64,000 bases of DNA from Enterobacter cancerogenus (GCA_000773965.1 JRUP01000018.1:124001-188000), one strand, 5' to 3'. Positions 26,874 to 36,831 are shown, counted from the stretch's first letter. Notes: generated by a model not told the origin, from the sequence alone. A program made the numbers and translations.

Positions 26874-27890
26874 TTATGATTGAACGGTGTTCTGGGCGTC
26901 GGCGTAGTAACGCGCTGCCACGTCGCGATGCGATCGCAAACGCCCTTTGAGATAGTTCCAGCCCACTTCACGCAGCAAGGGATTGGTGGGATCGCTGGTC
27001 GGCCCGTGCGCTTCTGCCGCCAGCTGCGGCGGTAATTGATAAATCGGCACTTCGGCATCTAGCTGTGCACCGAGGAAAAAGGCGATGGAAACACGCTCTT
27101 TGCGTGCAGGTGGCGATACCACACGGTGTACCGTGGCACGCAGATAACCATTGGTGGCTATCTCCAGCAATTCGCCGATGTTCACCACAAATGCGCCCGG
27201 TTTCGGCAATGCATCCACCCAGTGACCCGGCGTCACTTCAACCTGTAAGCCGGGCTGCTCATCCTGTAGCAGAAACGTCAGGAAGCCTGAATCTTTGTGC
27301 GCGCCGACGCCCTGCTGGCTGGCATCGCTGGCCTGGCCGGGATAACGAATCAGTTTCACATGCTCGTTGGGATGCGTGCCGTACAGTGCATCAAATGCAT
27401 TTGGCGGCAACGACAACGACTTGGCAAACGCACGCAGCAGGCGCAGTGCAATACCGGTCATCGCCTGCTGCCAGGCGTGGATCACCGGCCTGAGTTGCGG
27501 CAGCGCCTCTGGCCATAGATTTGGCCCCTGCAGTCGCTTCCAGGCGGGATCGCCCGCTTGTAACGCTAACGCCACACGTTCCGCGCCAATATCAAACTGC
27601 TCACGCTGGTCGCGTTGCTCACGGGTATATTCCACGCCAGCCCGGTTGTAGCCGCGGAAATGCGGTGAGTGGATCATCGAGACACGCTGCTTCTCCTCAT
27701 CCGGCAGGGCAAAAAATGCCTGCGTGATGCTTTGCACGTTCTGCAGCAACTGTGGATTGATGCCATGATTGATCAGGTAGAAAAAACCGACATCGCGCGC
27801 CGTGGTGCGCAGTTCGGCGAGATAAGGCGACTGATCAGCATCCGGGAGTTCCAGCAGTGCCAAATCCAGCACCGGCAATGTTTCTGCCAT
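26874..27890 (-). CDS. 2-oxoglutarate/Fe(II) oxygenase, isopenicillin-N-synthase-like
   Basis: 338 residues. The N-terminal DIOX_N domain (PVLDLALLELPD, FFYLINHGI) is followed by the Fe(II)/2OG domain. The facial triad is visible as H-x-D in GAHKDSGFLT (about 199-201) and the distal H in ATVHRVVSP (about 257), with RVS as the 2OG-binding arginine motif. The substrate is unknown. Coupling with a methionine-type binding protein suggests scavenging of a sulfur or amino-acid compound; this is inference. Confidence 0.87.
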   Translation of the reverse strand: MAETLPVLDLALLELPDADQSPYLAELRTTARDVGFFYLINHGINPQLLQNVQSITQAFFALPDEEKQRVSMIHSPHFRGYNRAGVEYTREQRDQREQFDIGAERVALALQAGDPAWKRLQGPNLWPEALPQLRPVIHAWQQAMTGIALRLLRAFAKSLSLPPNAFDALYGTHPNEHVKLIRYPGQASDASQQGVGAHKDSGFLTFLLQDEQPGLQVEVTPGHWVDALPKPGAFVVNIGELLEIATNGYLRATVHRVVSPPARKERVSIAFFLGAQLDAEVPIYQLPPQLAAEAHGPTSDPTNPLLREVGWNYLKGRLRSHRDVAARYYADAQNTVQS

Positions 27891-28098
27891 ACAATTTGGT
27901 CCTTAACGCAGTAAAGTTCTGCGTTTACGCTGCCACTGGCGTTCCATTCCAGCCAATACTGTTGCGCAATATGTTATGGCGAATGATTTTTAGGAAAGCT
28001 TCAGCAATCGATATGCAAAAAGCGGTAAATCCGTGCCGCTTCCCGCTATAATCGCGCCGTCAAAATTTTGCCTACCCGCACCGCACAGGAGATGCCGT

Positions 28099-28776
28099 AT
28101 GAACCAAGGCCCGTTAACCGAGAAAGAACTGAACTGGCTGGAAGATATGCTGGAGAAATACGGCAATGAACAGTCGGTGGTGGATACCTCCGAGCTGGAC
28201 GGCATGCTGACGGCGCTGCTCTCCGGCCCGAACGATATCGAACCGAGCGAGTGGCTGGTGGCGATGTGGGGTGACAAGAAGCACATTCCAAAATGGTCCA
28301 ACGAGCGTGAAATGGATCGCTTTATGGCGCTGATTTTCCAGCACTTCAACGACATTGCCGAGCGTCTGGCGGAGTTCCCGGATCAGTTTGATCCGCTGTT
28401 TGGCATGCAGGAGATGGAAGGTCAGGAGTTCACCGTAGTGGAAGACTGGTGTTATGGCTATCTGCGCGGCGTGGCGTTAGATCAAGATTGGGATCAACTG
28501 CCAGAGAGCCTGCAATCGGCGATGGCCGCCATTACGCTGCACGGCAGTGAATCGGAGCTGGCAAAGCGTGAAGCGTTCTCGCCAGAAGAGTTCGAGGCCA
28601 GCATTGACGCCATCCGCCCGGCGGCGCTGGAACTGCATGAATACTGGCAGGAACAGCGCATGGCGCAGCCCGATCCCGAACCCCAACTGCCGCACTTCGC
28701 GGGCGAGAAAACCGGCCGTAACGATCCCTGCCCGTGCGGCAGCGGCAAGAAGTACAAGCAGTGTTGCGGTAAATAA
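28099..28776 (+). CDS. yecA: YecA/UPF0149-family protein with SEC-C zinc motif
   Basis: A 225-residue protein matching E. coli YecA (221) from end to end. The UPF0149 domain ([39 protein letters not shown]) is followed by a C-terminal SEC-C zinc-binding motif [18 protein letters not shown], the same module as at the SecA C-terminus. ATG 28099 has AGGAG upstream. Function is not established; association with ribosomes or secretion has been proposed for the family. Confidence 0.93.
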   Translation: MNQGPLTEKELNWLEDMLEKYGNEQSVVDTSELDGMLTALLSGPNDIEPSEWLVAMWGDKKHIPKWSNEREMDRFMALIFQHFNDIAERLAEFPDQFDPLFGMQEMEGQEFTVVEDWCYGYLRGVALDQDWDQLPESLQSAMAAITLHGSESELAKREAFSPEEFEASIDAIRPAALELHEYWQEQRMAQPDPEPQLPHFAGEKTGRNDPCPCGSGKKYKQCCGK

Positions 28777-28792
28777 CGCCTCATCACCGTGA

Positions 28793-28814
28793 GAGGGCGC
28801 CAGGCCGCGCCCTC
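28793..28814 (+). terminator. hairpin after yecA
   Basis: A perfect 8-bp stem GAGGGCGC/GCGCCCTC with loop CAGGCC lies 16 nt past yecA, between two convergent genes. No T-run follows, so its strength as a terminator is uncertain. Confidence 0.4.
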
Positions 28815-28915
28815 CCCTCAATCTGCTTTCAATGCTGCGACTTCACTGAACCCAACTCAGGACGTGTACGGCCATTAGGCCCTTGTGCCGGCTTTTCACA
28901 AAATCCCACAACGCA

Positions 28916-29965
28916 TTAAGAGGCGGGCTTCACCTCAGTGACCAGGGTCGGCAATTGCCATGCACCGCCAGCGCGAATCGCACGACACATGCCGGTGGTA
29001 GCATCACTGCTCTGCACGAAATCCTTGCCATCCCATACCCAGGCCGCGGTACTCCAACAGTCGCCAATGCCGCGCCCTTTCTGCGCCTCGGAAATCACGC
29101 CCTGACTGTAATCGGAACCGGAATCGGTGATCAGCTGCGGTTTACCCTGCAACGCACGATCCATTAGCCAATAGCCATAGCCTTCGTTATAGGCACCGCG
29201 CCAGCACAGCGCGGCAATCAGCACATGCGTATCATCCACTGGCGTTAACGTGAGCGGCTCAGCGCCCTCTTCAGGTTGATCATCCGTGGGATCCAGATTA
29301 TCGCAGCTGTCGTCATCGGTCAGCGAAGCAATCAGCTTCGGCTTGAGCAACGCCAGTTCATCCGCACTCAACGGGCGCGGCGCGGCTTTCTCAACTTTGA
29401 CCTGCTGAATCACCGGCATTGCGACCGCCGCAGGAACACTGTTTTCAGGCTTATTGCCCTTGCGCACCAGCGCGCCAAGCGTACTCAGACGACCCTGTGC
29501 ATCGTCCATCTTCAGCAGCGTGGCAAAGGCACCATTGCTGGAAAGCTCGAACGGCTCTTCGCCGCCGCGAAACTCCACTTTGCTACCGCCTTTGATGGCA
29601 TTAATCAGCGCCAGCGTTTGCGCATCGGTCAGCGTCCACTCATCGTTCTCGGCTTTGGTGACCTCGCCCTGCGCGTGATCATCAATCCACAGCGCCAGTG
29701 CATCCACTTGCTTTGAGTCATCATCGCCAGTATCGGCCAGCACCACGCGTCCATGGGTCGGTGCATTGGGCCCGCCCTCACGCGTGAGCAGGACTGAACC
29801 ACCCGCGCCCTCTTCAGCGCTGTAACCCGCAGCGCGGCAGGTTAAGGTATTGTCGCAGGCGAGTTCCCAGTCTTTATGGCTGAAGGAGACGCCATCTTCA
29901 TCTGCCAGTAAGGGCGCGCTCAAACTGGTGAGCAGCGCGAACGCCAGCAGCAATCGGGTTTTCAT
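28916..29965 (-). CDS. DUF1176 periplasmic protein
   Basis: A 349-residue protein with a signal peptide (about 1-21, ending LLA). It matches the DUF1176 family layout: FSHKDWELACDNTLTCRAAGY at the N-terminus and a C-terminal GIGDCWSTAAWVWDGKDFVQSSDATTGMCR block, with paired cysteines likely forming disulfides. Function unknown. Single gene. Confidence 0.85.
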   Translation of the reverse strand: MKTRLLLAFALLTSLSAPLLADEDGVSFSHKDWELACDNTLTCRAAGYSAEEGAGGSVLLTREGGPNAPTHGRVVLADTGDDDSKQVDALALWIDDHAQGEVTKAENDEWTLTDAQTLALINAIKGGSKVEFRGGEEPFELSSNGAFATLLKMDDAQGRLSTLGALVRKGNKPENSVPAAVAMPVIQQVKVEKAAPRPLSADELALLKPKLIASLTDDDSCDNLDPTDDQPEEGAEPLTLTPVDDTHVLIAALCWRGAYNEGYGYWLMDRALQGKPQLITDSGSDYSQGVISEAQKGRGIGDCWSTAAWVWDGKDFVQSSDATTGMCRAIRAGGAWQLPTLVTEVKPAS

Positions 29966-30350
29966 GCCATCACTCCATAACGGTAAAGGTGGCTAGTGTG
30001 ATGATTTTTAGTGCGCGGGAGAAGTGAATTTTTTGCGCTGATAGGTTTTCCATGATCCTGCGTGATAATGACGCCACACCAGTGAATCGGATGCCTCGCA
30101 AGAAAATAAAACTCACTATTTCCTTTTTTTTAAAAGATTTTTTAATAAGTGAATGGCAACTGGCGCGCTGATATTAGAGCAGAAAAGGAGTCTGAAGTGG
30201 CATGACCGCTGGGTTGATGGAAACATCGGCGTTAACGTTTCACGTAATGAGCCACATTGGCTTGAGTGGAACGCGTTATTTGGTCAGGTATTGAACGACT
30301 CACAGCTTGCGCACATACTCTCATCACCTTCATTGAACGCCCGATGCCTT
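29966..30350. other. intergenic region before the ImmA/DUF4411 module
   Basis: 385 nt. The last 200 nt remain open in the frame of the downstream gene, but show no family resemblance. The 30100-30150 stretch is very AT-rich with a T-run, consistent with a promoter. No other gene is supported. Confidence 0.4.
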
Positions 30351-31496
30351 ATGACAATTGCCAATATTAATCCTGCCATGCTCAGTTGGTCCCGCGAACG
30401 GGCAGGTTTTACCCTGGAGAAATTGGCACAAAAGTGCGGCATCACCCTGGAACGTCTACAGGAATGGGAAAGTGGCCAGCAACCCTTAACATTCAATCAG
30501 GCAATGGCGTTTGCTGGCAAAGTACATGTTCCCTTTGGCTACCTTTTCCTGCCCCATCCTCCCGAAGAACAACTTCCCATCCCAGACTTGCGCACAATTG
30601 GCAGCAAAGGGCCACTGCGCCCAAGTGCTGAATTGATCGACCTGCTGAAAGTTATGCTGATGCGCCAGGAATGGTACAGAGAGTACTTACAGCAACAGTT
30701 AATTGCGGCACCCAATATTAGTGGGCGTTTTACCGTCGGCAGTTCAGCTAATGCGATAGTTGAGGATATGCGCCACAAGCTTAATCTACCAGCGCACCCA
30801 ACACGCGGTACCTGGGAGAACTATTACAATGAATTGATAAAGCGTATCGAAGATCTCGGTATTCTGGTAATGCGAGCGCCTTATCTCAATCATCATACGC
30901 GTCCTTTCAACGTGGATGAGTTTAGAGGATTCGCCATTGCGGATGATTTTGCTCCCATTATCTTCATAAATCATGCAGATACACCCGGCGCTCGACTATT
31001 TACATTAATTCATGAGCTTGGCCATATCTGGATTGGACAATCCGGTGTTTCAGATGGAGGCACATCAACTCACAGACAGGAAGAAATCCTGTGCAATGCT
31101 GTTGCTGCAGAATTCCTGGTTCCGGCGAGTGAGTTCCTCTCTTTATGGAATGCCTATAAGGAAAACTGGCGTGAAAATCTTGCCCCGCTGGAAGGGCACT
31201 TTCATGTCAGTTGTTGGGTCATCGCCCGCAGAGCTTTGACACTTCAGTTGATTTCCCATGAGGATTATCAGCAATTTATCCAAGAGCAGAAACTTACCCA
31301 TCAACAGCGCAGTAAAAATGATAGCGGCGGTCCCAGTTATTTCAGAACGAAGAAGGCACAAATAAGTCCCTCTTTTTCTCGTGCTGTCTTAAGCCAGGCA
31401 CTAAGTGGTCAAATGTTATTACGTGAAGCCAGCGATTTGCTGGATGGTATGCAGCCTTCCAGGCTATCAAAATTTGCAGAGGAGATGGGGCTTTGA
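30351..31496 (+). CDS. XRE-ImmA/IrrE protein (HTH plus zinc metallopeptidase)
   Basis: 381 residues from ATG 30351. A helix-turn-helix (about 12-65, LSWSRERAGFTLEKLAQKCGI) is followed by a COG2856-type peptidase domain with HELGH at about 226-230 and a downstream EE-x3-NAVAAEFLVP segment. The usual role is as repressor/antitoxin of an adjacent toxin or mobile-element gene, cleaving or sequestering a partner. Its TGA overlaps the TTG start of the next gene by 4 nt. The frame is open 66 codons further upstream (30153), but that extension has no family match. The ribosome site at 30351 is weak. Confidence 0.85.
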   Translation: MTIANINPAMLSWSRERAGFTLEKLAQKCGITLERLQEWESGQQPLTFNQAMAFAGKVHVPFGYLFLPHPPEEQLPIPDLRTIGSKGPLRPSAELIDLLKVMLMRQEWYREYLQQQLIAAPNISGRFTVGSSANAIVEDMRHKLNLPAHPTRGTWENYYNELIKRIEDLGILVMRAPYLNHHTRPFNVDEFRGFAIADDFAPIIFINHADTPGARLFTLIHELGHIWIGQSGVSDGGTSTHRQEEILCNAVAAEFLVPASEFLSLWNAYKENWRENLAPLEGHFHVSCWVIARRALTLQLISHEDYQQFIQEQKLTHQQRSKNDSGGPSYFRTKKAQISPSFSRAVLSQALSGQMLLREASDLLDGMQPSRLSKFAEEMGL

Positions 31497-31990
31497 AATA
31501 TTTGCTGGATGCAAACACTTATATCATGGCGAAAAACTTTTATTACGGAATGGATATTTGCCCCGGCTATTGGGAATGGCTGGATAGACAGTTTGCATTC
31601 AACATTGTCGGCAGCGTAGACATGATCGCCCGCGAATTACGAGACGGAAATGATGAGCTATCAGACTGGGTAAAAGCGAGGCCTGCACATTTCATTGCTA
31701 ATGATGATCATGATACCCAGCTGATTTTTCAACAAATAGTGGAAGGTGTAATGAAAGCCGATTTCAATCCAGGGTCACGCGATTTATTTCTGGCAAAAGC
31801 TGACCCATGGATCATCGCAAAAAGTAAAAGCATTGGGGCTACCGTTATCACGCATGAACTTCCTCTGCCTGCCAACGCACGCAAAGTGAAAGTGCCCAAT
31901 ATCTGCCACCAATTTGGTGTTCCTTGCATGACCACATTTGAGTTTTTAAGAAAGCTCAACGCGCGTTTCGTACTGGAACGGCACGATTAA
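31493..31990 (+). CDS. DUF4411 family protein, PIN-like putative toxin
   Basis: 165 residues beginning at TTG 31493 (MKYLLDANTYI), with GGAG upstream. The pattern of acidic residues is that of PIN-fold nucleases: D6 in LLDANTYI, a glutamate in MIARELRDG (about 47), and DPW at about 102 in KADPWIIAKSKS. DUF4411 genes commonly follow XRE-ImmA genes, as here, and the pair is regarded as a likely type II toxin-antitoxin module. RNase activity is inferred. Confidence 0.83.
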   Translation: MKYLLDANTYIMAKNFYYGMDICPGYWEWLDRQFAFNIVGSVDMIARELRDGNDELSDWVKARPAHFIANDDHDTQLIFQQIVEGVMKADFNPGSRDLFLAKADPWIIAKSKSIGATVITHELPLPANARKVKVPNICHQFGVPCMTTFEFLRKLNARFVLERHD

Positions 31991-32030
31991 TAGCCGCAAC
32001 TGCACGTGAAATGATCGCGCGGCGTTGGCA

Positions 32031-32360
32031 TTACTCATACAGCCAGCGCCCCGCTTTGGCGGATTCGATCAGCATGCTCAGAGTAAAATCCGGCACCACA
32101 GGAACTTCGCGCTTGTTGAAGGGATTCAGGATCTGCGCCAGTGACGGTTCGTCCGGATAATAGGTATCAATCAAAAATCCACCGCGATCCACCGCGAATT
32201 CGCTGAAGAACTCGTCCATTAACGCCTGCGCTTCTTCGCGCTCGAAGTTAAGATCGGTATCGATATCAATTTGTGGCGTCAGCATTTTTTGCTTGAACAG
32301 ATAGACGCCGTCGTAGCGACGCACTAATTCGTAGATACGCTGGTCGATTTCGTCGGTCAT
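32031..32360 (-). CDS. DUF1493 family protein
   Basis: A 109-residue acidic cytosolic protein resembling DUF1493 (YELVRRYDGVYLFKQK, DLNFEREEAQALMDEFFSEFAVD, LTLSMLIESAKAGRW-type C-terminus). Function unknown. GGAGG lies just before ATG 32360. It is the gene after cheW on the same strand, in the place where cheR/cheB or receptor genes would be expected, but a gap of 80 nt makes cotranscription uncertain. Confidence 0.7.
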   Translation of the reverse strand: MTDEIDQRIYELVRRYDGVYLFKQKMLTPQIDIDTDLNFEREEAQALMDEFFSEFAVDRGGFLIDTYYPDEPSLAQILNPFNKREVPVVPDFTLSMLIESAKAGRWLYE

Positions 32361-32440
32361 GATCCACCTCCTGCTAAACGAGCGGTTATTCTGCCACGCA
32401 ATCTCATCCGCCTGGTAGCGTAAAAGATAGCGCGGTGCCG

Positions 32441-32935
32441 CTACGCTAACGCATCGGTCACAGCATCCATGGCATCCAATTCCTCACGGCTCAGCAGTTT
32501 CTCAATATTCACCAAAATCATCATACGATTATCCACCACACCCAGACCCAACAAATAACGGCTGGAAAGCGCTGCCGAGACATCTGGCGTGGGTTTGATC
32601 TGCTCGTGATCCAGTGACAGCACGTCCACCACGCCATCCACGACAATACCGACAATGCGGTCGCTGAGATTCAGCACAATCACGACGGTGTTCTCATTCT
32701 GGTGAACCACCTGGAGGCTGAACCGCACGCGCAAATCTACAATCGGCACGATGACACCGCGCAGGTTGGTCACGCCGGTGAGAAAGTCCGGCGCATTGGG
32801 CACGCGCGTCGCCCGGTCGCAGCCACGGATCTCCTGCACTTTGAGAATATCGATGCCGTACTCTTCATCGCCGAGACGAAAAATCAGATACTCCTGCGCT
32901 GCCGTATCACTCTGAAGCGCTTTCGATAATGTCAT
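32441..32935 (-). CDS. cheW: chemotaxis coupling protein CheW
   Basis: A 164-residue scaffold linking chemoreceptors to the CheA kinase. It has the single CheW/SH3-like domain, with [23 protein letters not shown] at the N-terminus and [18 protein letters not shown] in the centre. The start overlaps the cheA stop by 4 nt (ATGA), so the two are translationally coupled. Confidence 0.97.
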   Translation of the reverse strand: MTLSKALQSDTAAQEYLIFRLGDEEYGIDILKVQEIRGCDRATRVPNAPDFLTGVTNLRGVIVPIVDLRVRFSLQVVHQNENTVVIVLNLSDRIVGIVVDGVVDVLSLDHEQIKPTPDVSAALSSRYLLGLGVVDNRMMILVNIEKLLSREELDAMDAVTDALA

Positions 32936-35055
32936 GCTGCTACCTCCTGTTGGCTGACACGCAGACGGTCAGCGTTTTCCTGTGGATGCGCTAAGGTTGC
33001 CAGCTCAACCACATCCAGAATCAGCGCCACGCTGCCATCACCGAGAATGGTGGCAGCAGATACGCCGGTCACTTTGCGATAGTTTTGTTCGAGGTTTTTC
33101 ACCACTACCTGCTGCTGGCCAATCAGCTGATCGACCCACAGCGCGTAGCGACAGCCGGCGCTCTGCACAATCACCACGATGCCGTTATCACTCGGGGCTT
33201 GCCCGCTTACCGAAAAACGCTGACGCAGCATCACCAGCGGTAAATACTCGCCACGCACCTGCAGCAAACGTTCGTCACCCACATAGCGGTACAGCATCTC
33301 CTCCTGCGGCATCAGCGATTCCATCACCGCACCCAGCGGCAACACATAAATCTCCTCGGCTACCCTGACCAACATGCCGTCGAGGATCGCCAGCGTCAGC
33401 GGCAACAGGATGCGGACTGTGGTGCCCTTTCCCTGCCGCGATTGCACTTCCACATGGCCGCCCATCGACAGAATATTACGCCGCACCACATCCATACCCA
33501 CGCCGCGCCCGGAGACATCGGTGACACTTTCTGCGGTGGAGAATCCGGCGGCGAAGATGAGCATCCACACTTCGTCATCGCTGAGCGTGTCGCTAATGCT
33601 CATGCCCTGCGAGCGCGCTTTGGCGAGAATTTTTTCCCGATTGAGGCCTGCGCCATCATCGGTCACTTCGATCACGATATTGCCGCCGTGATGTTCAGCG
33701 GAGAGCGTCAGATTACCGGTCCCCGGTTTGCCCTGGGCAATGCGCTGCGCTTTGGCTTCAATACCGTGGTCAAGACTATTGCGCACCAGATGAGTCAACG
33801 GATCGATAATGCGTTCAATCAGGCTCTTATCCAGCTCGGCGGAACCGCCTTTCAGGGTGAGCTCCACCTGTTTATCGAGGCGCGATCCGAGGTCATGCAC
33901 CAGACGGGGAAAACGGCTAAAAACGTAGTCCATCGGCATCATACGAATCGACATAACCGACTCTTGCAGTTCACGCGTGTTGCGCTCCATTTGCGCCACG
34001 CAGTTGAGCAACGCGTCATGATTGGCGTTATCCAATGTTTGGGTGAGCTGAGACAGCATTGCCTGGGTGATGATCAGCTCGCCGACCTGATTGATGATTT
34101 GATCGACTTTGCTAACGGCAACACGAATGCTGCTGGATTCCTGGCTGGCCGCACGCGGCGCGGTGGAAGGCGTGGGTGCCGGGGGTGAAGACGTGGAAGT
34201 GGAAGTGGCTGGCACCGGAGCTGTAGAAGTGCCCGGGAACGCGGTTGGCACCGGAGCTGCAGAAGTGCCCGGGGACGCGGTTGGCACCGGAGCTGCAGAA
34301 GTGCCCGGGGACGCGGTTGGCGCCGGAGCAGTAAGCGGCGCCGGAGATATCGGCGCAGAAGGTGCAGCCAGTGCGAAAGCAGCGGGCTCGGGTTCCGCAG
34401 TCAATGTGGGGGCGGCTGGTACGGCGACCACCGGCTCAATAGCGATCTGCGTGTCATTCAGCACAAAACCAAGCACCGCACGAATATCGTCGGCTGGCGT
34501 AGCGGTGGCGAGCACCACTTTCAGGCTTTTCGACGTCTGCTCCTGGTGGCGCAGCGACCCGAGGTTTTCCAGCTCTTGTCTGAGCAGCGTTTGTTCGCCT
34601 TCTTCGATATCACTCAGCGTAATGCATAATTCAACTTCAGCGGCATCACCTGCTATCGCAGCTGGCTCGGCAGCCTCAAGCGCAATCTGCCGCAGGGCTT
34701 TGCAGATGTATTGAAAGCGCGCCTCATCGGGCGGCTGAGACGCGCGGTACGCGGCAAGCTGGTTTTGCATGATGTCTTTGCTCTCCAGCAACAGCTGAAC
34801 CGTTGCCCGGTTAAGCCTGCGTTCACCGCTGCGCGCTTCATCCAGCAAGTTTTCCAGCAGATGGGTGGTTTTCTGCAGCGCATCAAAACCAAAGGTGCCC
34901 GCCCCGCCCTTCAGCGAGTGCGCGGCGCGAAAGATGGCATTGAGCTGCTCAATATCGGGCGCGGCAATATCCAGCTGCAACAGGTGCAGTTCCATCTCTG
35001 CCAGCAACTCTTCAGCTTCACTGAAAAATATCTGAGAAAAATCATTCAATTCCAT
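32932..35055 (-). CDS. cheA: chemotaxis histidine kinase CheA
   Basis: 707 residues, longer than E. coli CheA (654). Domains in order are the Hpt (P1) domain with phosphorylatable His46 in [13 protein letters not shown] and a P2-like response-regulator-docking domain (about 145-220). A Pro/Thr/Ala linker (about 225-330) with three 12-residue repeats follows. Next come dimerisation P3, kinase P4 with N-box [12 protein letters not shown] and G-boxes DDGAGL and GRGVGMDVV, and the CheW-like P5. ATG 35055 has AAGGA upstream. The start overlaps motB by 14 nt. The partners CheY, CheB and CheZ are not encoded in the window. Confidence 0.97.
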   Translation of the reverse strand: MELNDFSQIFFSEAEELLAEMELHLLQLDIAAPDIEQLNAIFRAAHSLKGGAGTFGFDALQKTTHLLENLLDEARSGERRLNRATVQLLLESKDIMQNQLAAYRASQPPDEARFQYICKALRQIALEAAEPAAIAGDAAEVELCITLSDIEEGEQTLLRQELENLGSLRHQEQTSKSLKVVLATATPADDIRAVLGFVLNDTQIAIEPVVAVPAAPTLTAEPEPAAFALAAPSAPISPAPLTAPAPTASPGTSAAPVPTASPGTSAAPVPTAFPGTSTAPVPATSTSTSSPPAPTPSTAPRAASQESSSIRVAVSKVDQIINQVGELIITQAMLSQLTQTLDNANHDALLNCVAQMERNTRELQESVMSIRMMPMDYVFSRFPRLVHDLGSRLDKQVELTLKGGSAELDKSLIERIIDPLTHLVRNSLDHGIEAKAQRIAQGKPGTGNLTLSAEHHGGNIVIEVTDDGAGLNREKILAKARSQGMSISDTLSDDEVWMLIFAAGFSTAESVTDVSGRGVGMDVVRRNILSMGGHVEVQSRQGKGTTVRILLPLTLAILDGMLVRVAEEIYVLPLGAVMESLMPQEEMLYRYVGDERLLQVRGEYLPLVMLRQRFSVSGQAPSDNGIVVIVQSAGCRYALWVDQLIGQQQVVVKNLEQNYRKVTGVSAATILGDGSVALILDVVELATLAHPQENADRLRVSQQEVAA
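34220..34327 (-). repeat. three tandem 36-bp repeats in the CheA linker
   Basis: Units at 34220-34255, 34256-34291 and 34292-34327 are nearly identical and encode [16 protein letters not shown] 12-residue repeats on the minus strand. They account for part of the extra length of this CheA. Confidence 0.9.
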
Positions 35056-35941
35056 CGGAGTGTCCTTCAACAGGCTGAATGGAGGCATCCTGCAATAGGG
35101 CATCAGGGTGCTGCGCGAGGGTATTTTCCATCTGGATCTCCTGCTCTTTCATGTGGCTGAGGACAAGAATGCTGATGCGGCGATTACGCGGATCCTCTGG
35201 TGTACTTTCTTCCAGCGGCATACGGCTGGCGGTGCCAATCACCCGCAGAAAACGTTCATCCGCCAATCCGCTATGCGTCAGCACGCGTCGCGTGGCGTTG
35301 GAACGTCCCGCTGACAGTTCCCAGTTGCTGTATCCACTGACACCGCCCGCGTAGGGCAGCGAATCGGTGTGGCCGGTCAAACTGATCGCATTCGGCAACT
35401 CGTTGAGCAGCGGCACCAACGCCTCCAGAATGCCCAACATGTAGGGTTCGGGCTGCTCGCTGCCCAGCTTGAACATCGGGCGCTGTTGCGAATCGGTAAT
35501 CTGAATCAGCAGACCATCCTGCGTGAGCGTCAGCAGCAGATTGGACTGGAAATTATTCAGTCGGGGATCGGTGGCAATCATCTGCCGCAGTTTCTGTTTT
35601 GCCCGCTTCAGGCTCTCCATCTGTCGCTTCAACGCATCCAGCCTGCTTTTATAGACTTCTCCCTGCTGTTTAATCAGATCGTCCCCGCCGCCGGGAATGA
35701 CGCTGTCGCTGAGGCTGGCTTTGTTGCCCTGCGCCAGCGTGGTTTTTAACGGGGTGCGAAAGTAATCGGCAATCATTTCGCGTTGCTGCGCGGTGGACTG
35801 CGACAGTAGCCACATCACTAAAAAGAACGCCATCATCGCGGTGATGAAATCGGCATAAGCGATTTTCCACGTCCCCCCATGATGCGCATGTTTATGCTTT
35901 TTACGGCGGCGAACGATGATGACCGGGCTGCCGTCCTTCAT
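35042..35941 (-). CDS. motB: flagellar stator protein MotB
   Basis: 299 residues. A basic cytoplasmic N-terminus precedes one membrane segment (about 29-48, ADFITAMMAFFLVMWLL) that holds the proton-binding aspartate (Asp31, equal to E. coli Asp32). The plug region (YFRTPL) is followed by an OmpA-like peptidoglycan-binding domain (SLTGHTDSLPY, NWELSAGRSNATRRVL). It overlaps motA by 4 nt. Confidence 0.97.
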   Translation of the reverse strand: MKDGSPVIIVRRRKKHKHAHHGGTWKIAYADFITAMMAFFLVMWLLSQSTAQQREMIADYFRTPLKTTLAQGNKASLSDSVIPGGGDDLIKQQGEVYKSRLDALKRQMESLKRAKQKLRQMIATDPRLNNFQSNLLLTLTQDGLLIQITDSQQRPMFKLGSEQPEPYMLGILEALVPLLNELPNAISLTGHTDSLPYAGGVSGYSNWELSAGRSNATRRVLTHSGLADERFLRVIGTASRMPLEESTPEDPRNRRISILVLSHMKEQEIQMENTLAQHPDALLQDASIQPVEGHSDGIE

Positions 35942-36831
35942 GCGCTGGCGTCCGACGGCTTCATTTTGCTGGCGTTCGATTTCACGCTACGCACGTGCTC
36001 TTCCAGCTCTTCAAAGGAGGGGCGTTCGCTGGTGAAGATAGTCTTGCGACCAAATTCCACCGCTATCTGTGGCGCATAACCATTTAGGCTGGAGAGCAGC
36101 GTGACTTTGATGCACTGCAAAATTTTGACCTGATCGCTGCTCTTCTGTCGTAGTAGCGTAGCGAGCGGCAGCACGAAACCGTAAGCCAGCAGGATGCCGA
36201 GGAAAGTGCCCACCATGGCGTGGGCGATCAGTACGCCCAGCTCGGAGGCCGGGCGATCGGCGGCGGCCAGCGCATTCACCACCCCCATCACCGCCGCCAC
36301 AATACCGAAAGCAGGAAAGCCATCACCCAGCGTATTCATGCTGTTGGCCGGCACTTCCAGTTCCTCTTCGCAGGTTTCAATTTCCTCATCCATCAGCGCT
36401 TCGATTTCATGCGCATTCATGCTGCCGGCGATCATCAGGCGAAAATAATCCAGCACGAAATTTTTTAGCATGGGGTCGTGTAGCAGGCGTGGATAGGCGC
36501 TGAAGATCTCACTGCTTTCCGGCTCTTCAATGTCCTTCTCCAGTGACATCAACCCCTGGATGCGGCTCTTCGACAGCAAGAGGAACAGCAAAGCCATCAA
36601 ATCCATGTAAATCGCTTTGCTGTAGCTGCGGCCAACAAACAACTTTACCAGCGCTTTGCCCGTGGCCTTCAGCGACTTAACATTATTGCCCACCAGAAAA
36701 GCACCCATCCCTGCACCGCCGATGATCAGCAGTTCGATAGGTTGAAACAGCGCGGCCATTTGACCGCCAGCCAGCATAAATCCGCCAAACACTGTTGATA
36801 TAACAACAAGATAGCCAAAAATAACTAACAC
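35938..36831 (-). CDS. motA: flagellar stator protein MotA
   Basis: 297 residues with four membrane segments and the large cytoplasmic loop between segments 2 and 3. Torque-generating charges of the loop are in the RLLHDPML region, and GDGFPAFGIVAAVMGVVNAL forms segment 3. It starts at GTG 36831 with AAGGAG 5 nt upstream. It follows flhC, as in E. coli, with about 80 nt for a possible own promoter. Confidence 0.97.
   Translation of the reverse strand: MLVIFGYLVVISTVFGGFMLAGGQMAALFQPIELLIIGGAGMGAFLVGNNVKSLKATGKALVKLFVGRSYSKAIYMDLMALLFLLLSKSRIQGLMSLEKDIEEPESSEIFSAYPRLLHDPMLKNFVLDYFRLMIAGSMNAHEIEALMDEEIETCEEELEVPANSMNTLGDGFPAFGIVAAVMGVVNALAAADRPASELGVLIAHAMVGTFLGILLAYGFVLPLATLLRQKSSDQVKILQCIKVTLLSSLNGYAPQIAVEFGRKTIFTSERPSFEELEEHVRSVKSNASKMKPSDASA

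Noticed and set aside
30153-30350. N-terminal extension of the ImmA-type gene to 30153
   Set aside because: The extra 66 codons have no family match and the HTH normally lies at the very N-terminus.
33442-34188. Long frame antisense to cheA
   Set aside because: The sense strand carries conserved CheA kinase boxes; the antisense has no family features.
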